In this document: positions 1 to 8,348 of the stretch, one piece after another
How positions within the stretch are numbered: the first letter of the stretch is position 1
Layout of the letters: each line of letters begins with the position of its first letter
From: Polyangiaceae bacterium
GTDB lineage: Bacteria > Myxococcota_A > Polyangia > Polyangiales > Polyangiaceae
Direction: 5' to 3'
NCBI GenBank assembly: GCA_020633205.1
Contig: JACKEB010000022.1
Span: forward strand, 124,001-188,000
DNA length: 64,000 nucleotides
Notes under the pieces: model-generated
The model's input: the letters and a program-made list of their open reading frames with translations, nothing else
What the model was told of the DNA's origin: nothing
Databases searched by the model: none
Made by a program: the position numbers and the translations under genes

Positions 1-1708
1 AACCCGGGCTAGTGGAACCGAGGTTGCGGACGGGTTCGCTGCCGCGCCAGGCAACGCCGATGGCGACCCCTCCAGCACCTCCGCCTCCAGGGCCGCCCCC
101 GCCTCCCTTGCCGCCGTCACCGCCAGGGCAGCCTGCAGGAGCCAACCAGCCCGCGCCGGCGATGCCGCCCAACATCCCGGCTTGCCCCAGAGAGCCCGAG
201 CCGCCATCGCCGCCGCCATGTCCCTGTAGGGTGTAGTGCTTGAGCTGAATCGTGCTGTTCAGAGCGAGCAGCGCGATGCTCGCGCCGCCTCCTAGACCAC
301 CGCGACCTCCAGCGCCACCGCAGCCGCCGGCCGCGCCTCCTCCCCCAGCGCCGGTTGCCGATCCGCGGCCGCCTCCGCCGCCTTGAGCGATTCCGCCGGG
401 ATCCCCCGCGCCGCCCGGCTCGGGCACCCACTGGTTTCCTATGAGGCGACCCACCGTCGCGGCTCCCGGACCCGCGGCTCCGTCAGCGCCGTTCGCTCCC
501 TGCGCACCGCTGCCAAGGCCCGCGCTGCACGTGGCTTCGGCGACGTCGCCGCCCTCGCCAGCGCCGAGCAGCGGACTCCCGCTGTCTCCGCTACTGGGGC
601 TCATATCGCCTCCGCCACCACCGACGGTCGTGCCGCCCCCAGGGCATCCCGTGAAGGTGGCGGAGGTGCCAGGGCTGCTGGAGTCCGCGTCGTTGCCTCT
701 GAGTGAATTGCCGTCTGGAAAAATAAACGGAGTCAGCGTCGCGTTCCCACCCGCTCCGCCTTTTCCGGAATCGAAGAAGACATGCTCCATGTCGATGCCA
801 TCGGAGCTTTCGACGATTGCGGCAATGCTGTTCTGCCCCGGGAGCGTGGCGTCCGGCGTGACGAAGCGGAACCCTTTCAAGCGCGTAGTGCCCGTGAGGC
901 CTTGCATCGTCAGCGCGGGCTCGACCCCCGCGGGAGTCACATTCGACTTCAGCTGGACGTCGGAGATCGTCCAGGTATCACACTGAAACAACCCATACGC
1001 GTTGACGCCCGAGTGCTCCGCTCGGTAATGGACCGGCGTGGTGTAGTTCCCGTGGTCCTTGCAAGCGTAGACGCGCTTTCCTGCGGCAGCGGCCTCGTCC
1101 AGCGCCTTGTTGATGGTTCCGTACGGAGCTACGCGAGTGCCATCGCCGGTGGTGTCGTTGCCATCGCCACTGACGAAGACCCCGTAGGCCTCATCCACCA
1201 AGCACGGCTCGTCCTGCGGGTCTTTCGTGGTGTCACAGGTTGACCCCGTACCGCCCGTGCCAGCGACGCCGCCGGCGCCGGTTGTTCCGCTTGACCCGCT
1301 GACACCGCCGGTCGCACCAGTCCCGCCGGTCCCCGCTGTGGCCCCCGCGGCGCCTCCCACCGTGGCCCCCGCAGAGCCGGAAATGCCGCCTCCCCCGAGG
1401 CCACCGCTCGCGCCTGCGCCTCCCATTCCGGCGGTGCCGCCCGTACCCGGAGTGCCGCCCATGCCTGGCATTCCGCCGTTGCCTGATTCGCCACCAGCGG
1501 CGCCGTTCTGGGAACCGCCGTTTGCTCCAACGCCAGTCCCAGCGCTCGCAGCACTCCCGCCGTCGCCGGCACTGCCGCCACTACCAGAACTGCCGCCGCC
1601 GCCCGCGCTGCCGCCAACGGCATGGGGGCCGTACTCGAAATCATCAAGGCCAATCAGCTTCGAGCAGCCGCACAGCGCGAGCAGGGCGAGAGGGATGAGT
1701 CGACGCAC
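1..1708 (-). CDS. Gly-rich beta-helix lipoprotein, copy A (3' end beyond window)
   Basis: I read this gene from a GTG at 1708; the frame has no stop down to the window edge, so roughly the last 25 residues are missing (judged by its paralogues). The N-terminus is a lipoprotein signal (LALLALCGCSKLIGLDD), followed by a Gly/Ala/Ser/Thr linker to about residue 155. Then comes a conserved segment (DEPCLVDEAYGVF) opening a DUF1565-like or pectate-lyase-like repeat region, and from about residue 355 a Gly-rich C-terminal third. The GTG start is chosen because it lies 6 nt after a -10 box at the same place as in the three paralogues (1795-3494, 17934-19556, 19753-21528); no ATG in frame precedes the signal peptide. 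Predicted outer-membrane or surface lipoprotein. Enzymatic activity cannot be inferred. Confidence 0.8.
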   Translation of the reverse strand, partial: MRRLIPLALLALCGCSKLIGLDDFEYGPHAVGGSAGGGGSSGSGGSAGDGGSAASAGTGVGANGGSQNGAAGGESGNGGMPGMGGTPGTGGTAGMGGAGASGGLGGGGISGSAGATVGGAAGATAGTGGTGATGGVSGSSGTTGAGGVAGTGGTGSTCDTTKDPQDEPCLVDEAYGVFVSGDGNDTTGDGTRVAPYGTINKALDEAAAAGKRVYACKDHGNYTTPVHYRAEHSGVNAYGLFQCDTWTISDVQLKSNVTPAGVEPALTMQGLTGTTRLKGFRFVTPDATLPGQNSIAAIVESSDGIDMEHVFFDSGKGGAGGNATLTPFIFPDGNSLRGNDADSSSPGTSATFTGCPGGGTTVGGGGGDMSPSSGDSGSPLLGAGEGGDVAEATCSAGLGSGAQGANGADGAAGPGAATVGRLIGNQWVPEPGGAGDPGGIAQGGGGGRGSATGAGGGGAAGGCGGAGGRGGLGGGASIALLALNSTIQLKHYTLQGHGGGDGGSGSLGQAGMLGGIAGAGWLAPAGCPGGDGGKGGGGGPGGGGAGGVAIGVAWRGSEPVRNLGSTSPG

Positions 1709-1743
1709 TGGCGGACTCTAGTGGATGACGTAGGTCCCCTCAA
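1706..1743 (-). promoter_or_regulatory. Promoter of copy A, leaderless geometry
   Basis: On the minus strand, TTGAGG (1743-1738), a 17-nt spacer and TAGAGT (1720-1715) are followed by 6 nt and the GTG at 1708. The same layout precedes the other three family members. Transcription from such a box would start at or next to the start codon. Confidence 0.6.
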
Positions 1744-1794
1744 GCAGACCGCCCGGTCGCGAGCAGGGTGGGATCGAGCGCCGGGAAGAATAAC

Positions 1795-3494
1795 CTACGG
1801 GATCTCATGGAGGGCTTGTCCGAAGCCGTTGACTCCCTTGTTCCCGCCACCAACTGCCGCGCCGCCGGTGCCTCCGGGACTCGGTGCGAGACCACCGGCG
1901 CCGAGCTCAGGCGCCGGGCCGTGATACATCAGGGCGACTGACACCCCGCCGGCGCCGCCGCCGCCAGGGCCACCACGTCCGCCCTTGCCGCCGCGACCAC
2001 CGCCGCAGCCAGCGGTCTGATATCCGGGGCCCCCATCGCCGCCGTCCATCCCCAGCTGTCCCAGCGCGCCGGAGCCTCCATTACCGGGCTTCGTTGAGTG
2101 GATGTAGTAGCCCCCCGATGCATGGAGCTGGGTGAAGATCACCACCAGTCCAATGCTGCCACCGCCTGCTTGTCCTCCACCCCCGCCGGCGCCACCGCAG
2201 CCTCCCGCGCCTCCGCTTCCGCCACCTCCAGTGGCCGACCCTCGCCCGCCGCCGCCGCCCTGACCGATTCCTCCCGGATCTCCCTGTGAACCTGGCTTCC
2301 CGGTCCAGCCAGTCGAGCTGAGATAACCTACGAGAGTTGGGTCGCTGGGCGCTGCGCCAGCGCCGCCTGTTGCCCCCGAAGCACCCGTCTCGCCGCCACC
2401 AAGGCCAGGGGAGCAGCTGCCATCACTGGCGTCACCACCGGCGCCTGCGCCGAGCGCGGGCGAGCCAGACGCACCACTCAGCTCGCTCGTGATATCCCCA
2501 CCACGTCCCCCGACGGTGGTTCCCCCGCCCGGACAGAGCGCATAGGCCTTTTGAGCGCCTGGACCCGATGCGGAACCGGCGTTGCCAACAAGCGCAGAGG
2601 GACTCGGGAAGCTGAAATCACCGCTATTGTCGCCGGGCGCACCGTCTGCCCCCGCGCCGGCGTCGAAGCGGACGTTGTGAATGGTGATGTCCGCGCTTGA
2701 GAGGATGAAGCCAGCGATGCTGCTCTCACCGGGCGCCACGGCGTCCTGCGCCTCGAACCTAAAGCCCTCCAGTCGCATCGGGGAGGGGAGCCGGTCGATC
2801 CACAGAGCAAACCCGGGAGACTCCGGGGCCACGACGGCGCGGAGGTTCGGGTCGTGGGTCCATGTTTGGCACTTGAAGTCGCCATACATGTCCACGCCCG
2901 CGTGCTCCGCGGTCAACGCGAGCGACTCGGTGAAGGTGCCCGCGTCGGCACACGCGAAGACCCGCTTCCCCGCGGCGGCTGCGACGTCGACTGCCTTGGC
3001 GAGGGTAGCGAAGGGTGCCGCGCGAGAGCCAGTACCGCTGGTGTCGTCACCGGTGGGTGCGACGAACACGCCGTAGGCCTCGTTGACCAGGCAGGTCTCA
3101 GTCCCCGGATGAGCCGTGGTATCGCACTCGACGTTCGTCGTGCCTCCGCTTCCGCCGCTGCCACCAGTCGCCCCGCCACTGGTTCCGCCAGTGAAAGCTC
3201 CAGAACTGCCGCCAGTGCCGGAACTGCCGCCAGTGCCCGAGCTGCCGCCAGGCCCGAGCTGCCGCCAGTGCCCGAGCTGCCGCCAGTGCCCGAGCTGCCG
3301 CCCATGCCGGAACTACCCCCCATGCCGGAACTACCCCCCATGCCGAAGCTGCCTGCGCTACCGCCGGCGCTGTCTCCCGCTGTCCCGCTCGCCCCGGCTG
3401 CTCCCGGATCCCCGAGGTAGTGGAAGTCATCCAGCCCGATCAAGCGTGAGCATCCACATAGACCAAACACAGCCAGGGCAATCGCGCGCCGCAT
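1795..3494 (-). pseudogene. Gly-rich beta-helix lipoprotein, copy B, frameshifted in an 18-bp repeat
   Basis: The ATG at 3494 opens a lipoprotein signal (AVFGLCGCSRLIGLDD) and a Gly/Ser linker. The linker is encoded by eight 18-bp units at 3200-3342, each coding GGSSGT or GGSSGM. The third unit (3236-3252) has only 17 bp: a T is missing between 3251 and 3252. This moves the frame, and the first frame continues as Ala/Arg-rich nonsense. Adding one base restores a full-length product: the second frame continues through ETCLVNEAYGVF, the beta-helix region and the Gly-rich tail to the TAG at 1795, matching the paralogues. So either the gene is disrupted, it is phase-variable by repeat slippage, or the base is a sequencing error. 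Because both halves are otherwise intact, the event is recent or artefactual. Confidence 0.8.
3200..3342. repeat. Eight 18-bp tandem coding repeats, one unit 1 bp short
   Basis: Forward-strand units read C-C-(C/G)-G-A-(G/A)-CT-followed-by-GCCGCCAGTG, with later units ending in CATG. Units fall at 3200, 3218, 3236 (17 bp), 3253, 3271, 3289, 3307 and 3325. They encode the Gly-Ser linker of copy B on the minus strand. Confidence 0.85.
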
Positions 3495-3529
3495 CGCGGG
3501 AACCTAGTGCATACGCAGTAGCTGCTCAA
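3492..3529 (-). promoter_or_regulatory. Promoter of copy B, leaderless geometry
   Basis: Minus strand: TTGAGC (3529-3524), 17-nt spacer, TAGGTT (3506-3501), 6 nt, ATG at 3494. There is no Shine-Dalgarno sequence between the -10 box and the start. Confidence 0.6.
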
Positions 3530-3855
3530 CCCATGCGAGTCGGTTCGAGGCACTGCAGGACCCGTCGCCGCCTCCTCACGCCTGGAACCATTGGCCACTA
3601 GGCGCTGCCACCCTGAGTCCTCGACGAGAGTAGCAGTGCGATACCGCGCGGAAACTTACGGGTGACCTCCCAGCACCAGGAGCCCCCGGCGGTTCGCTTT
3701 GGCTACTCCGACGGTCCAAGTTGCCCTTTCCTCAATCAGATCGCTCGGTTGCCGCACCCGGAGGATGTATCTTGACAGTGTAGACTGTTACATTAATACT
3801 GACGCAGTTGAGGTTGGCTCGTTAGCCGTGTTGCATACACCGAGTTGGAGGAGAC
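3495..3855. other. 361-bp divergent intergenic region
   Basis: Lies between the divergent copy B lipoprotein and the AarF-like gene. It holds the copy B promoter at its left end and a palindromic operator-like site (3773-3791) near the right end. I see no coding sequence or RNA gene in the remainder. Confidence 0.6.
3772..3800 (+). promoter_or_regulatory. Operator-like palindrome overlapping a possible promoter
   Basis: ACAGT-GTAG-ACTGT is a perfect inverted repeat with 5-bp arms at 3774-3787, extended with one mismatch to TGACAGT/ACTGTTA. It overlaps TTGACA (3772-3777), a consensus -35 hexamer; 16 nt later is TAATAC, a weak -10. The arrangement resembles TetR-family operators sitting on a promoter. 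The AarF-like gene starts 56 bp downstream, so it is the likely target. Confidence 0.45.
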
Positions 3856-5376
3856 ATGACACGCGTCGCAGAGGCACTGGATGGGGTTTCGCTGAAGGGG
3901 TCCGTGAAGGCGGTGGACGGTTGGCTCAGAGGCATCGAGCGGCTGGCTTGGGGGGTGAGGGAAGCCGTCGAAGTCGCCGAGAGCCGCCGCACGGCGCTCA
4001 AGCAGGGCTTCCGCGACGCGAAGCAGAGGGCACGCCACGAGAAGCAACGCATCAGCGCCGAGTCAGAGCGCGCGCTGAAGACGGGTCGCACCCTGGCGGC
4101 GCTCGTGGCGGGCTATCGCTGGCATGGGATCCGCTCCGCTTGGCAGTCCAAGCTGCGAGCCGAGCAGTCGCTCGAGGAGCTGCACCAGAAGCATGCAGAG
4201 GCCTTCGTCGCCACCTCCCTGGAGCACGGCGGGGCGCTGCTCAAGGTGGGGCAGCTTTTGGCCGCACGCCGCGATCTATTGCCGCGTGTGTGGACCGAGG
4301 AACTCGAAACCCTTTGCGATCAAGTGCCGCCCGCACCCGAAGACGCCGCGCGGGAGCTCCTCGCGCAGGCGCTCTCCGAGGAACAATCCGCGCGGATCCA
4401 GGACATCGTCTGGCCGCCGGTCGCCGCGGCGAGCATCGGCCAGGTGCACCGGGCAAGCATCTCGAGCGATGGCGTCGAGCTCCCGGTCGCCTTGAAGCTC
4501 CAGCGTCCGGGCATCGCCGAGCGTGTGAGTTTCGACCTCGAGCTCCTCGAGCTGGTTGCCGAGGCTCTGGCGTCGAGCTTGCCTCCGATGGATCACGAGA
4601 CCATCGTGGCCGAGATCAAGGCCACCGTGCTCTCCGAGCTGGATTACCGCGAGGAAGCGGCGGCGATGCAACGCAGCGAGCAGCGCTTCTCCGGACGGAG
4701 CGGAGTACGCGTGCCCCAAGTTTTCACGGACTTCTGCTCAGAGCAGGTTCTGGTGAGCGAATGGGTGGACGGTCTGCCGCTCCTGGCAGCACTCGACAGA
4801 GCGCGCGACGCCGGCGACCAGGATCGCGTGTCGAGCGTGCTAGAGCGCCTGCTCTCGACCTATGTCGAGCAGATCTTGGTGCATGGGGAGTTCCAAGCCG
4901 ACGCGCACCCGGGGAACTTCTTGGTGCAACAGGACGGAACACTGGTGCTCATCGACTTTGGTTGTATGCGGCAGCTCACACGCAAGATGCGCCTCGGTTT
5001 TGGCCAGATCTTCGGAGCTGCCCTGCAAGGCGACTCGAGTCAGGTTGCAGAGCAGCTCGCAGAGCTCGGCTTCCGCACCCAGAGCGGCAAACCGGACACC
5101 TTGCTGGCGTTCGCAGACATCATGCTTGGCGACCTGCGTCAGGCACTTTCCGGGGGGAATTGGCCTGACTTGACCGAGCTGCAAGCACGGGGCCGTGCGT
5201 TGCTCAGCGCGGCGAGTGATGACCCGGTGGTCGCGATGCCAGCGGAGTTCGTGATGATTGGGCGCGTGTTCGCGTCCCTAGGCGGGCTCTTCTTGCACTA
5301 CCGTCCAGAGATCGACTTTGGCCGCGCGGTGATGCCGCATCTCGCGACGTTGGCGCTTGAAGCGTCGCAAAAGTAG
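3856..5376 (+). CDS. ABC1/AarF/UbiB-type atypical kinase
   Basis: The product is 506 aa. A good Shine-Dalgarno (GGAGG) precedes the ATG. The ADCK/UbiB signature is present in order: the KxGQ element (LLKVGQLLAARRDLLP), the Ala-rich loop with SIGQVHRA, the lysine strand VALKLQRP, the ELDYREEA segment, the VLVSEWVDG hinge, the catalytic HPGNF and the DFG-type LIDFGCMRQ. The family supports ubiquinone or other isoprenoid-quinone lipid homeostasis, probably as an ATPase or kinase. The N-terminal 100 residues are basic and helical and not conserved. It stands alone in its unit, downstream of a TetR-like palindrome, and converges on the lipoprotein gene ending at 5406. Confidence 0.85.
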   Translation: MTRVAEALDGVSLKGSVKAVDGWLRGIERLAWGVREAVEVAESRRTALKQGFRDAKQRARHEKQRISAESERALKTGRTLAALVAGYRWHGIRSAWQSKLRAEQSLEELHQKHAEAFVATSLEHGGALLKVGQLLAARRDLLPRVWTEELETLCDQVPPAPEDAARELLAQALSEEQSARIQDIVWPPVAAASIGQVHRASISSDGVELPVALKLQRPGIAERVSFDLELLELVAEALASSLPPMDHETIVAEIKATVLSELDYREEAAAMQRSEQRFSGRSGVRVPQVFTDFCSEQVLVSEWVDGLPLLAALDRARDAGDQDRVSSVLERLLSTYVEQILVHGEFQADAHPGNFLVQQDGTLVLIDFGCMRQLTRKMRLGFGQIFGAALQGDSSQVAEQLAELGFRTQSGKPDTLLAFADIMLGDLRQALSGGNWPDLTELQARGRALLSAASDDPVVAMPAEFVMIGRVFASLGGLFLHYRPEIDFGRAVMPHLATLALEASQK

Positions 5377-5382
5377 CCAAAG

Positions 5383-5398
5383 CGGGGTCGGCTCCCCG
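5383..5398. terminator. Weak hairpin between convergent genes
   Basis: CGGGG-TCGGCT-CCCCG lies 7 bp after the AarF-like stop and 8 bp before the convergent lipoprotein stop. The stem is only 5 bp and there is no T-tract, so it is weak support for a bidirectional terminator. Confidence 0.3.
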
Positions 5399-5405
5399 GT
5401 TGAAT

Positions 5406-6065
5406 TCAAGGCAACAGCGCCCACTGCATCACCAGGGTTTGTGCTGAATTGCATGGAGTGGTGCGCTTGCGCTTGTCGATCTGCGAGCAGCCCCAGTAGA
5501 GCAGCTTCGAGTCGCCGTACCGATACTCGTGAAGTGAGTTGGAGTTCTCCTTTCGTAGAACCGAGAGCCAACGGCTCGCGTCCTCCGGAGACTTGATATC
5601 GGCGAGCACCACCTTGTAGATTGCGACGAGTGCGCCCTCCTTGTTCAGCACGCTGATAGTCCAGCCTGCTTGATTGGTCGTCTCGCCGGAGAACTTCGCC
5701 TTCTTGTACTTGGCTTTGAGCCGCGACTTGAGCGTCGCTGAGCTGAGCGAGTCGACATTGGTGTCGTGCCACACGCTTGGCAAAACCGATTTCGCCTTTT
5801 CAGAGGACGGGGTCTCGGTCTCGCCGGGAGCGCAGGCGGTCATGCAAGCCTCCAGCGCAGCTTTTTCTTTCTCGGAGCTCACGCATTTCGCCGAGCATTC
5901 AAAGGCTGTCGGGTTGTCCGTCTTTAGCTGCGTGAGCTTGGTGACGCACTCCGTGTCCTTCACCCCGACCTTCTCCGCCTTGGCGCAGACCTTCTCTGGC
6001 GAAGGTTTCAGGAGTTTGCAGGCGAGGAGTGGAAACAAGAGGCCAAGGAGAAGTGCGCGTTTCAT
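5406..6065 (-). CDS. Cys-containing lipoprotein of unknown function
   Basis: The product is 219 aa. The start is the ATG at 6065, which opens a signal peptide with lipobox (LLFPLLACKLLKP); an in-frame start 33 bp upstream would leave the signal internal. The mature protein has a short Cys-rich segment (about residues 25-75, with CAKAEK, TECV, CSAKC and CMTAC), then a linker and a C-terminal domain with a YWGC motif. No family is recognised. There is no ribosome-binding site; a TAGCCT box ends 7 nt before the ATG, so a leaderless mRNA is likely. Confidence 0.75.
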   Translation of the reverse strand: MKRALLLGLLFPLLACKLLKPSPEKVCAKAEKVGVKDTECVTKLTQLKTDNPTAFECSAKCVSSEKEKAALEACMTACAPGETETPSSEKAKSVLPSVWHDTNVDSLSSATLKSRLKAKYKKAKFSGETTNQAGWTISVLNKEGALVAIYKVVLADIKSPEDASRWLSVLRKENSNSLHEYRYGDSKLLYWGCSQIDKRKRTTPCNSAQTLVMQWALLP

Positions 6066-6102
6066 CGAAAGGAGGCTATCAATCCTTGTCTTTGCCAATC
6101 AA
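6063..6102 (-). promoter_or_regulatory. Promoter with leaderless geometry
   Basis: Minus strand: TTGATT (6102-6097), 18-nt spacer, TAGCCT (6078-6073), 7 nt, ATG at 6065. Same spacing between -10 and start codon as the Gly-rich lipoprotein genes. Confidence 0.5.
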
Positions 6103-6212
6103 TCCCATGAGGAAAATAAATATGTTTCCCTGCGGTTCCGCGTTTCCTGAGTGCGGTAGCGTGCGGGTTCGGTCCCAAACCGGCGTGGAAACACTCAGGG
6201 GCTGGCTTTGGC

Positions 6213-6458
6213 CTATGGCGCAGCGAACGCTGGGCAGCTCGCGATACACGCTCGGGCGGGCGCCACTGTGCGGTTTTGCTCTACGCAGTCCACGACGCAA
6301 AGCTGCCCAGGATCCGTCTTGTCGGTCGTGCGCCTGCAGAGTTCATCTGGCAGCTTCAGGTCGCTCGAGCACCTTCGATGGGCCTTGATGTCCCTCGGCG
6401 CGGTCAGGGCGCAGCCGAGCAGGGTGACGAACAGGGCGAGCAAGCAGGCGCGAGGCAT
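6213..6458 (-). CDS. Small Cys-rich lipoprotein, unknown function
   Basis: The product is 81 aa. The ATG at 6458 opens a signal peptide with lipobox (LFVTLLGCALTAP). The mature part has six further cysteines (RRCSSD, ELCRR, QLCVVDCVEQ, ARACIASC), whose spacing recalls the Cys-rich segment of the neighbouring 5406-6065 lipoprotein. The two may be distant relatives. The frame extends further upstream without a better start. A TACGCT box lies 10 nt before the ATG. No known family. Confidence 0.65.
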   Translation of the reverse strand: MPRACLLALFVTLLGCALTAPRDIKAHRRCSSDLKLPDELCRRTTDKTDPGQLCVVDCVEQNRTVAPARACIASCPAFAAP

Positions 6459-6490
6459 CGGAGCCTGCAGCGTAGCAAAGTGGCCAGCGA

Positions 6491-7489
6491 TCAGCCGTCG
6501 CGCTCGTCGGAGTCTGCGCCCTCGCGGGGGCGGCCGAAGAGGCGCGTGTTGGGTTCGACCGAGCGGGTGATCCACATATTGCCGCCGATCACCGAGCCTT
6601 CACCAATCACCGTTTCTCCGCCGAGGATGGTCGCGCCGGAGTAGATGGTGACGTTGTCTTCGATGGTCGGGTGGCGCTTGGGAGCGAGCGGCGCATTGCC
6701 CCGCTTGCTGCGACGCGTGGAGAGCGCGCCCAGGGTCACGCCCTGGTAGATCTTGACGTTGTTGCCGATATCGCTGGTCTCGCCGATCACGACGCCCGTG
6801 CCGTGGTCGATGAAGAAGCGCTCGCCGATGCGCGCACCGGCGTGGATGTCGATGCCGGTTTCCCCGTGGGCATGCTCGCAGATGATACGAGGCAGCATGG
6901 GCACACCCGCCAGGAACAGCTCATGGGCGATGCGGTGCGCCGTGATGGCCCTTACCGCGGGGTAACTGAAGACGATCTCTTCGATGCTCTTCGCGGCTGG
7001 GTCCCCGTCATACGCGGCCAGGATGTCCGAGTTCAGCACCTTTCTCAGGCGCGGTAGCTCCTTGAACAGGCGGATCACCACGTTCTCGGACCACCCCGCA
7101 TCACGTGGCTCTTCCAGGCGGCCCACGCGATCTTCGTAGGTGATCGCGCGGTTGATCTGCTCGACGAGGATCTCGTAGGCGGGGTACAGGCATTCGCTGA
7201 CTGAGTGCCGCAGGTTGTCGCGGTTCAGCGAACGCGTGCTGTAGAAACCCATGTAGATCGCCGGCACCAGATGCCGAAACGCTTCGATCACGGCGCGCCG
7301 GTTGGGTAGCAGGGCACTCTCGAGGTTGTTGATCTCCGCGGAACCGTCGTAGCTCGCCACCACATCGTCGATGGCTAGCTCGAGCTCAGCGGTGCGCGTG
7401 GGGCGGGACATGACTGGCGGCGACGAGTCCTTCAAGGGCCGAAAGCCCGGGCCCCGGCGTGGAGCCTCTTCCTCGATGGTGTCTAACAC
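6491..7489 (-). CDS. cysE: Serine O-acetyltransferase, EpsC-type
   Basis: The product is 332 aa. The C-terminal half is a left-handed beta-helix of hexapeptide repeats with the SAT signature GIDIHAGARIG, then FIDHGTGVVIGET and IGNNVKIYQGVTLGALS, which includes the active-site His. The N-terminal helical part is long, as in EpsC-type enzymes. It acetylates L-serine with acetyl-CoA to give O-acetylserine for cysteine synthesis. The start is a GTG at 7489; an ATG 27 codons in (before SRPTRTAEL) is an alternative. No cysteine synthase gene is adjacent. Confidence 0.88.
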   Translation of the reverse strand: MLDTIEEEAPRRGPGFRPLKDSSPPVMSRPTRTAELELAIDDVVASYDGSAEINNLESALLPNRRAVIEAFRHLVPAIYMGFYSTRSLNRDNLRHSVSECLYPAYEILVEQINRAITYEDRVGRLEEPRDAGWSENVVIRLFKELPRLRKVLNSDILAAYDGDPAAKSIEEIVFSYPAVRAITAHRIAHELFLAGVPMLPRIICEHAHGETGIDIHAGARIGERFFIDHGTGVVIGETSDIGNNVKIYQGVTLGALSTRRSKRGNAPLAPKRHPTIEDNVTIYSGATILGGETVIGEGSVIGGNMWITRSVEPNTRLFGRPREGADSDERDG

Positions 7490-7784
7490 TTTCGTCGTCC
7501 GTGCGCGCGAGCTGTCGCTCGACGCTGCAGTGATTCAGCCACGCGACTTAAGGCGCTCGAGGGGCGAGCGCCAGTGGCGTCACGCGATTGTTGGGTCAGC
7601 GGTGGCGGTTTGCGAGCTGCAGCCCGATGGGAGAGCTGATGCTGGGACGCGCGCCACATGAGGATTTTGGGGGGGAGAGGACAGCCGGGGCTACTGACAA
7701 CGGAGTGGCAGGAACTAGGCAAGTGTTCAGCTATTTGGTGTGGCGTTCAACGCCCTACTGCGTATCCTGGCGACCCGGTTCTGC
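7490..7784. other. 295-bp divergent intergenic region
   Basis: Separates the divergent cysE-like and chaC-like genes. It contains one copy of the recurring TTTT-G7-AGAGG motif (7665-7680). No gene or clear promoter stands out. Confidence 0.5.
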
Positions 7785-8348
7785 ATGAGTGACGTGTGGG
7801 TCTTTGGCTATGGATCGCTGGTCTGGCGGCCCGCGTTCGAGCACATCGAGCGTACGCCGGGCTACGTGCGCGGTTACAACCGCCGCTTCTGGCAGGGCTC
7901 CACGGACCATCGCGGCGTACCTGGAGCGCCCGGCCGCGTGGTGACGTTGTTGCCAGGCGCGGCGGAAGACGCCGTATGGGGCATGACCTACCGTCTCCAT
8001 GCGGAAAGCACGCAGGCGATCTTGGACGCCTTGGATGTGCGGGAACAAGGCGGCTATGAGCGGCTCGAGCTCGACGTTGAGGTCCCGGGGGACGCTCGCG
8101 GCTCCGTGCGCGCGCTCACCTACATCGCGACCCCCGCGAACGCGAACTACCTCGGTCCCGCGCCCCTCGAACAAATCGCCGCACAGATCATCAAGAGCCA
8201 CGGGCCGAGCGGCGCGAACATCGACTACGTCTTGGAGCTGGAGCGCGCTCTCGGCGAGCTCGGCGCCGCAGACGAGCACGTTCAGGAGCTGGCGGCGCGC
8301 ATCCGTCGCCTCAGCGAGCCCGAAGCGAAGAAAGCAGCACACGAGTGA
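7785..8348 (+). CDS. ChaC-like gamma-glutamylcyclotransferase
   Basis: The product is 187 aa. It starts at the ATG at 7785 with the substrate-binding loop near the N-terminus (VFGYGSLVWRPAF), the Arg-rich GYNRRFWQGS segment and the catalytic-Glu region VREQGGYER, all typical of the ChaC family. These cytosolic enzymes cleave glutathione to 5-oxoproline and Cys-Gly. The stop overlaps the uvrA start by 4 bp (GTGA), suggesting translational coupling with a DNA-repair gene, which is an unusual pairing. Confidence 0.85.
   Translation: MSDVWVFGYGSLVWRPAFEHIERTPGYVRGYNRRFWQGSTDHRGVPGAPGRVVTLLPGAAEDAVWGMTYRLHAESTQAILDALDVREQGGYERLELDVEVPGDARGSVRALTYIATPANANYLGPAPLEQIAAQIIKSHGPSGANIDYVLELERALGELGAADEHVQELAARIRRLSEPEAKKAAHE

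Noticed and set aside
441..1721. Plus-strand Pro-rich ORFs (441-986, 1227-1721) and similar ones at 18692-19225 and 19632-20393 on the minus strand
   Set aside because: They are the antisense of Gly-rich coding sequence (GGN read backwards as CCN). They start and stop without signals.
3200..3342. CRISPR-like array of short repeats
   Set aside because: The 18-bp units abut without spacers and encode an in-frame Gly-Ser linker.
3699..5168. Long 489-codon plus-strand ORF
   Set aside because: It overlaps the AarF-like gene in another frame, is Arg/Gly/Ala-rich and lacks any motif; the AarF frame has every family signature.
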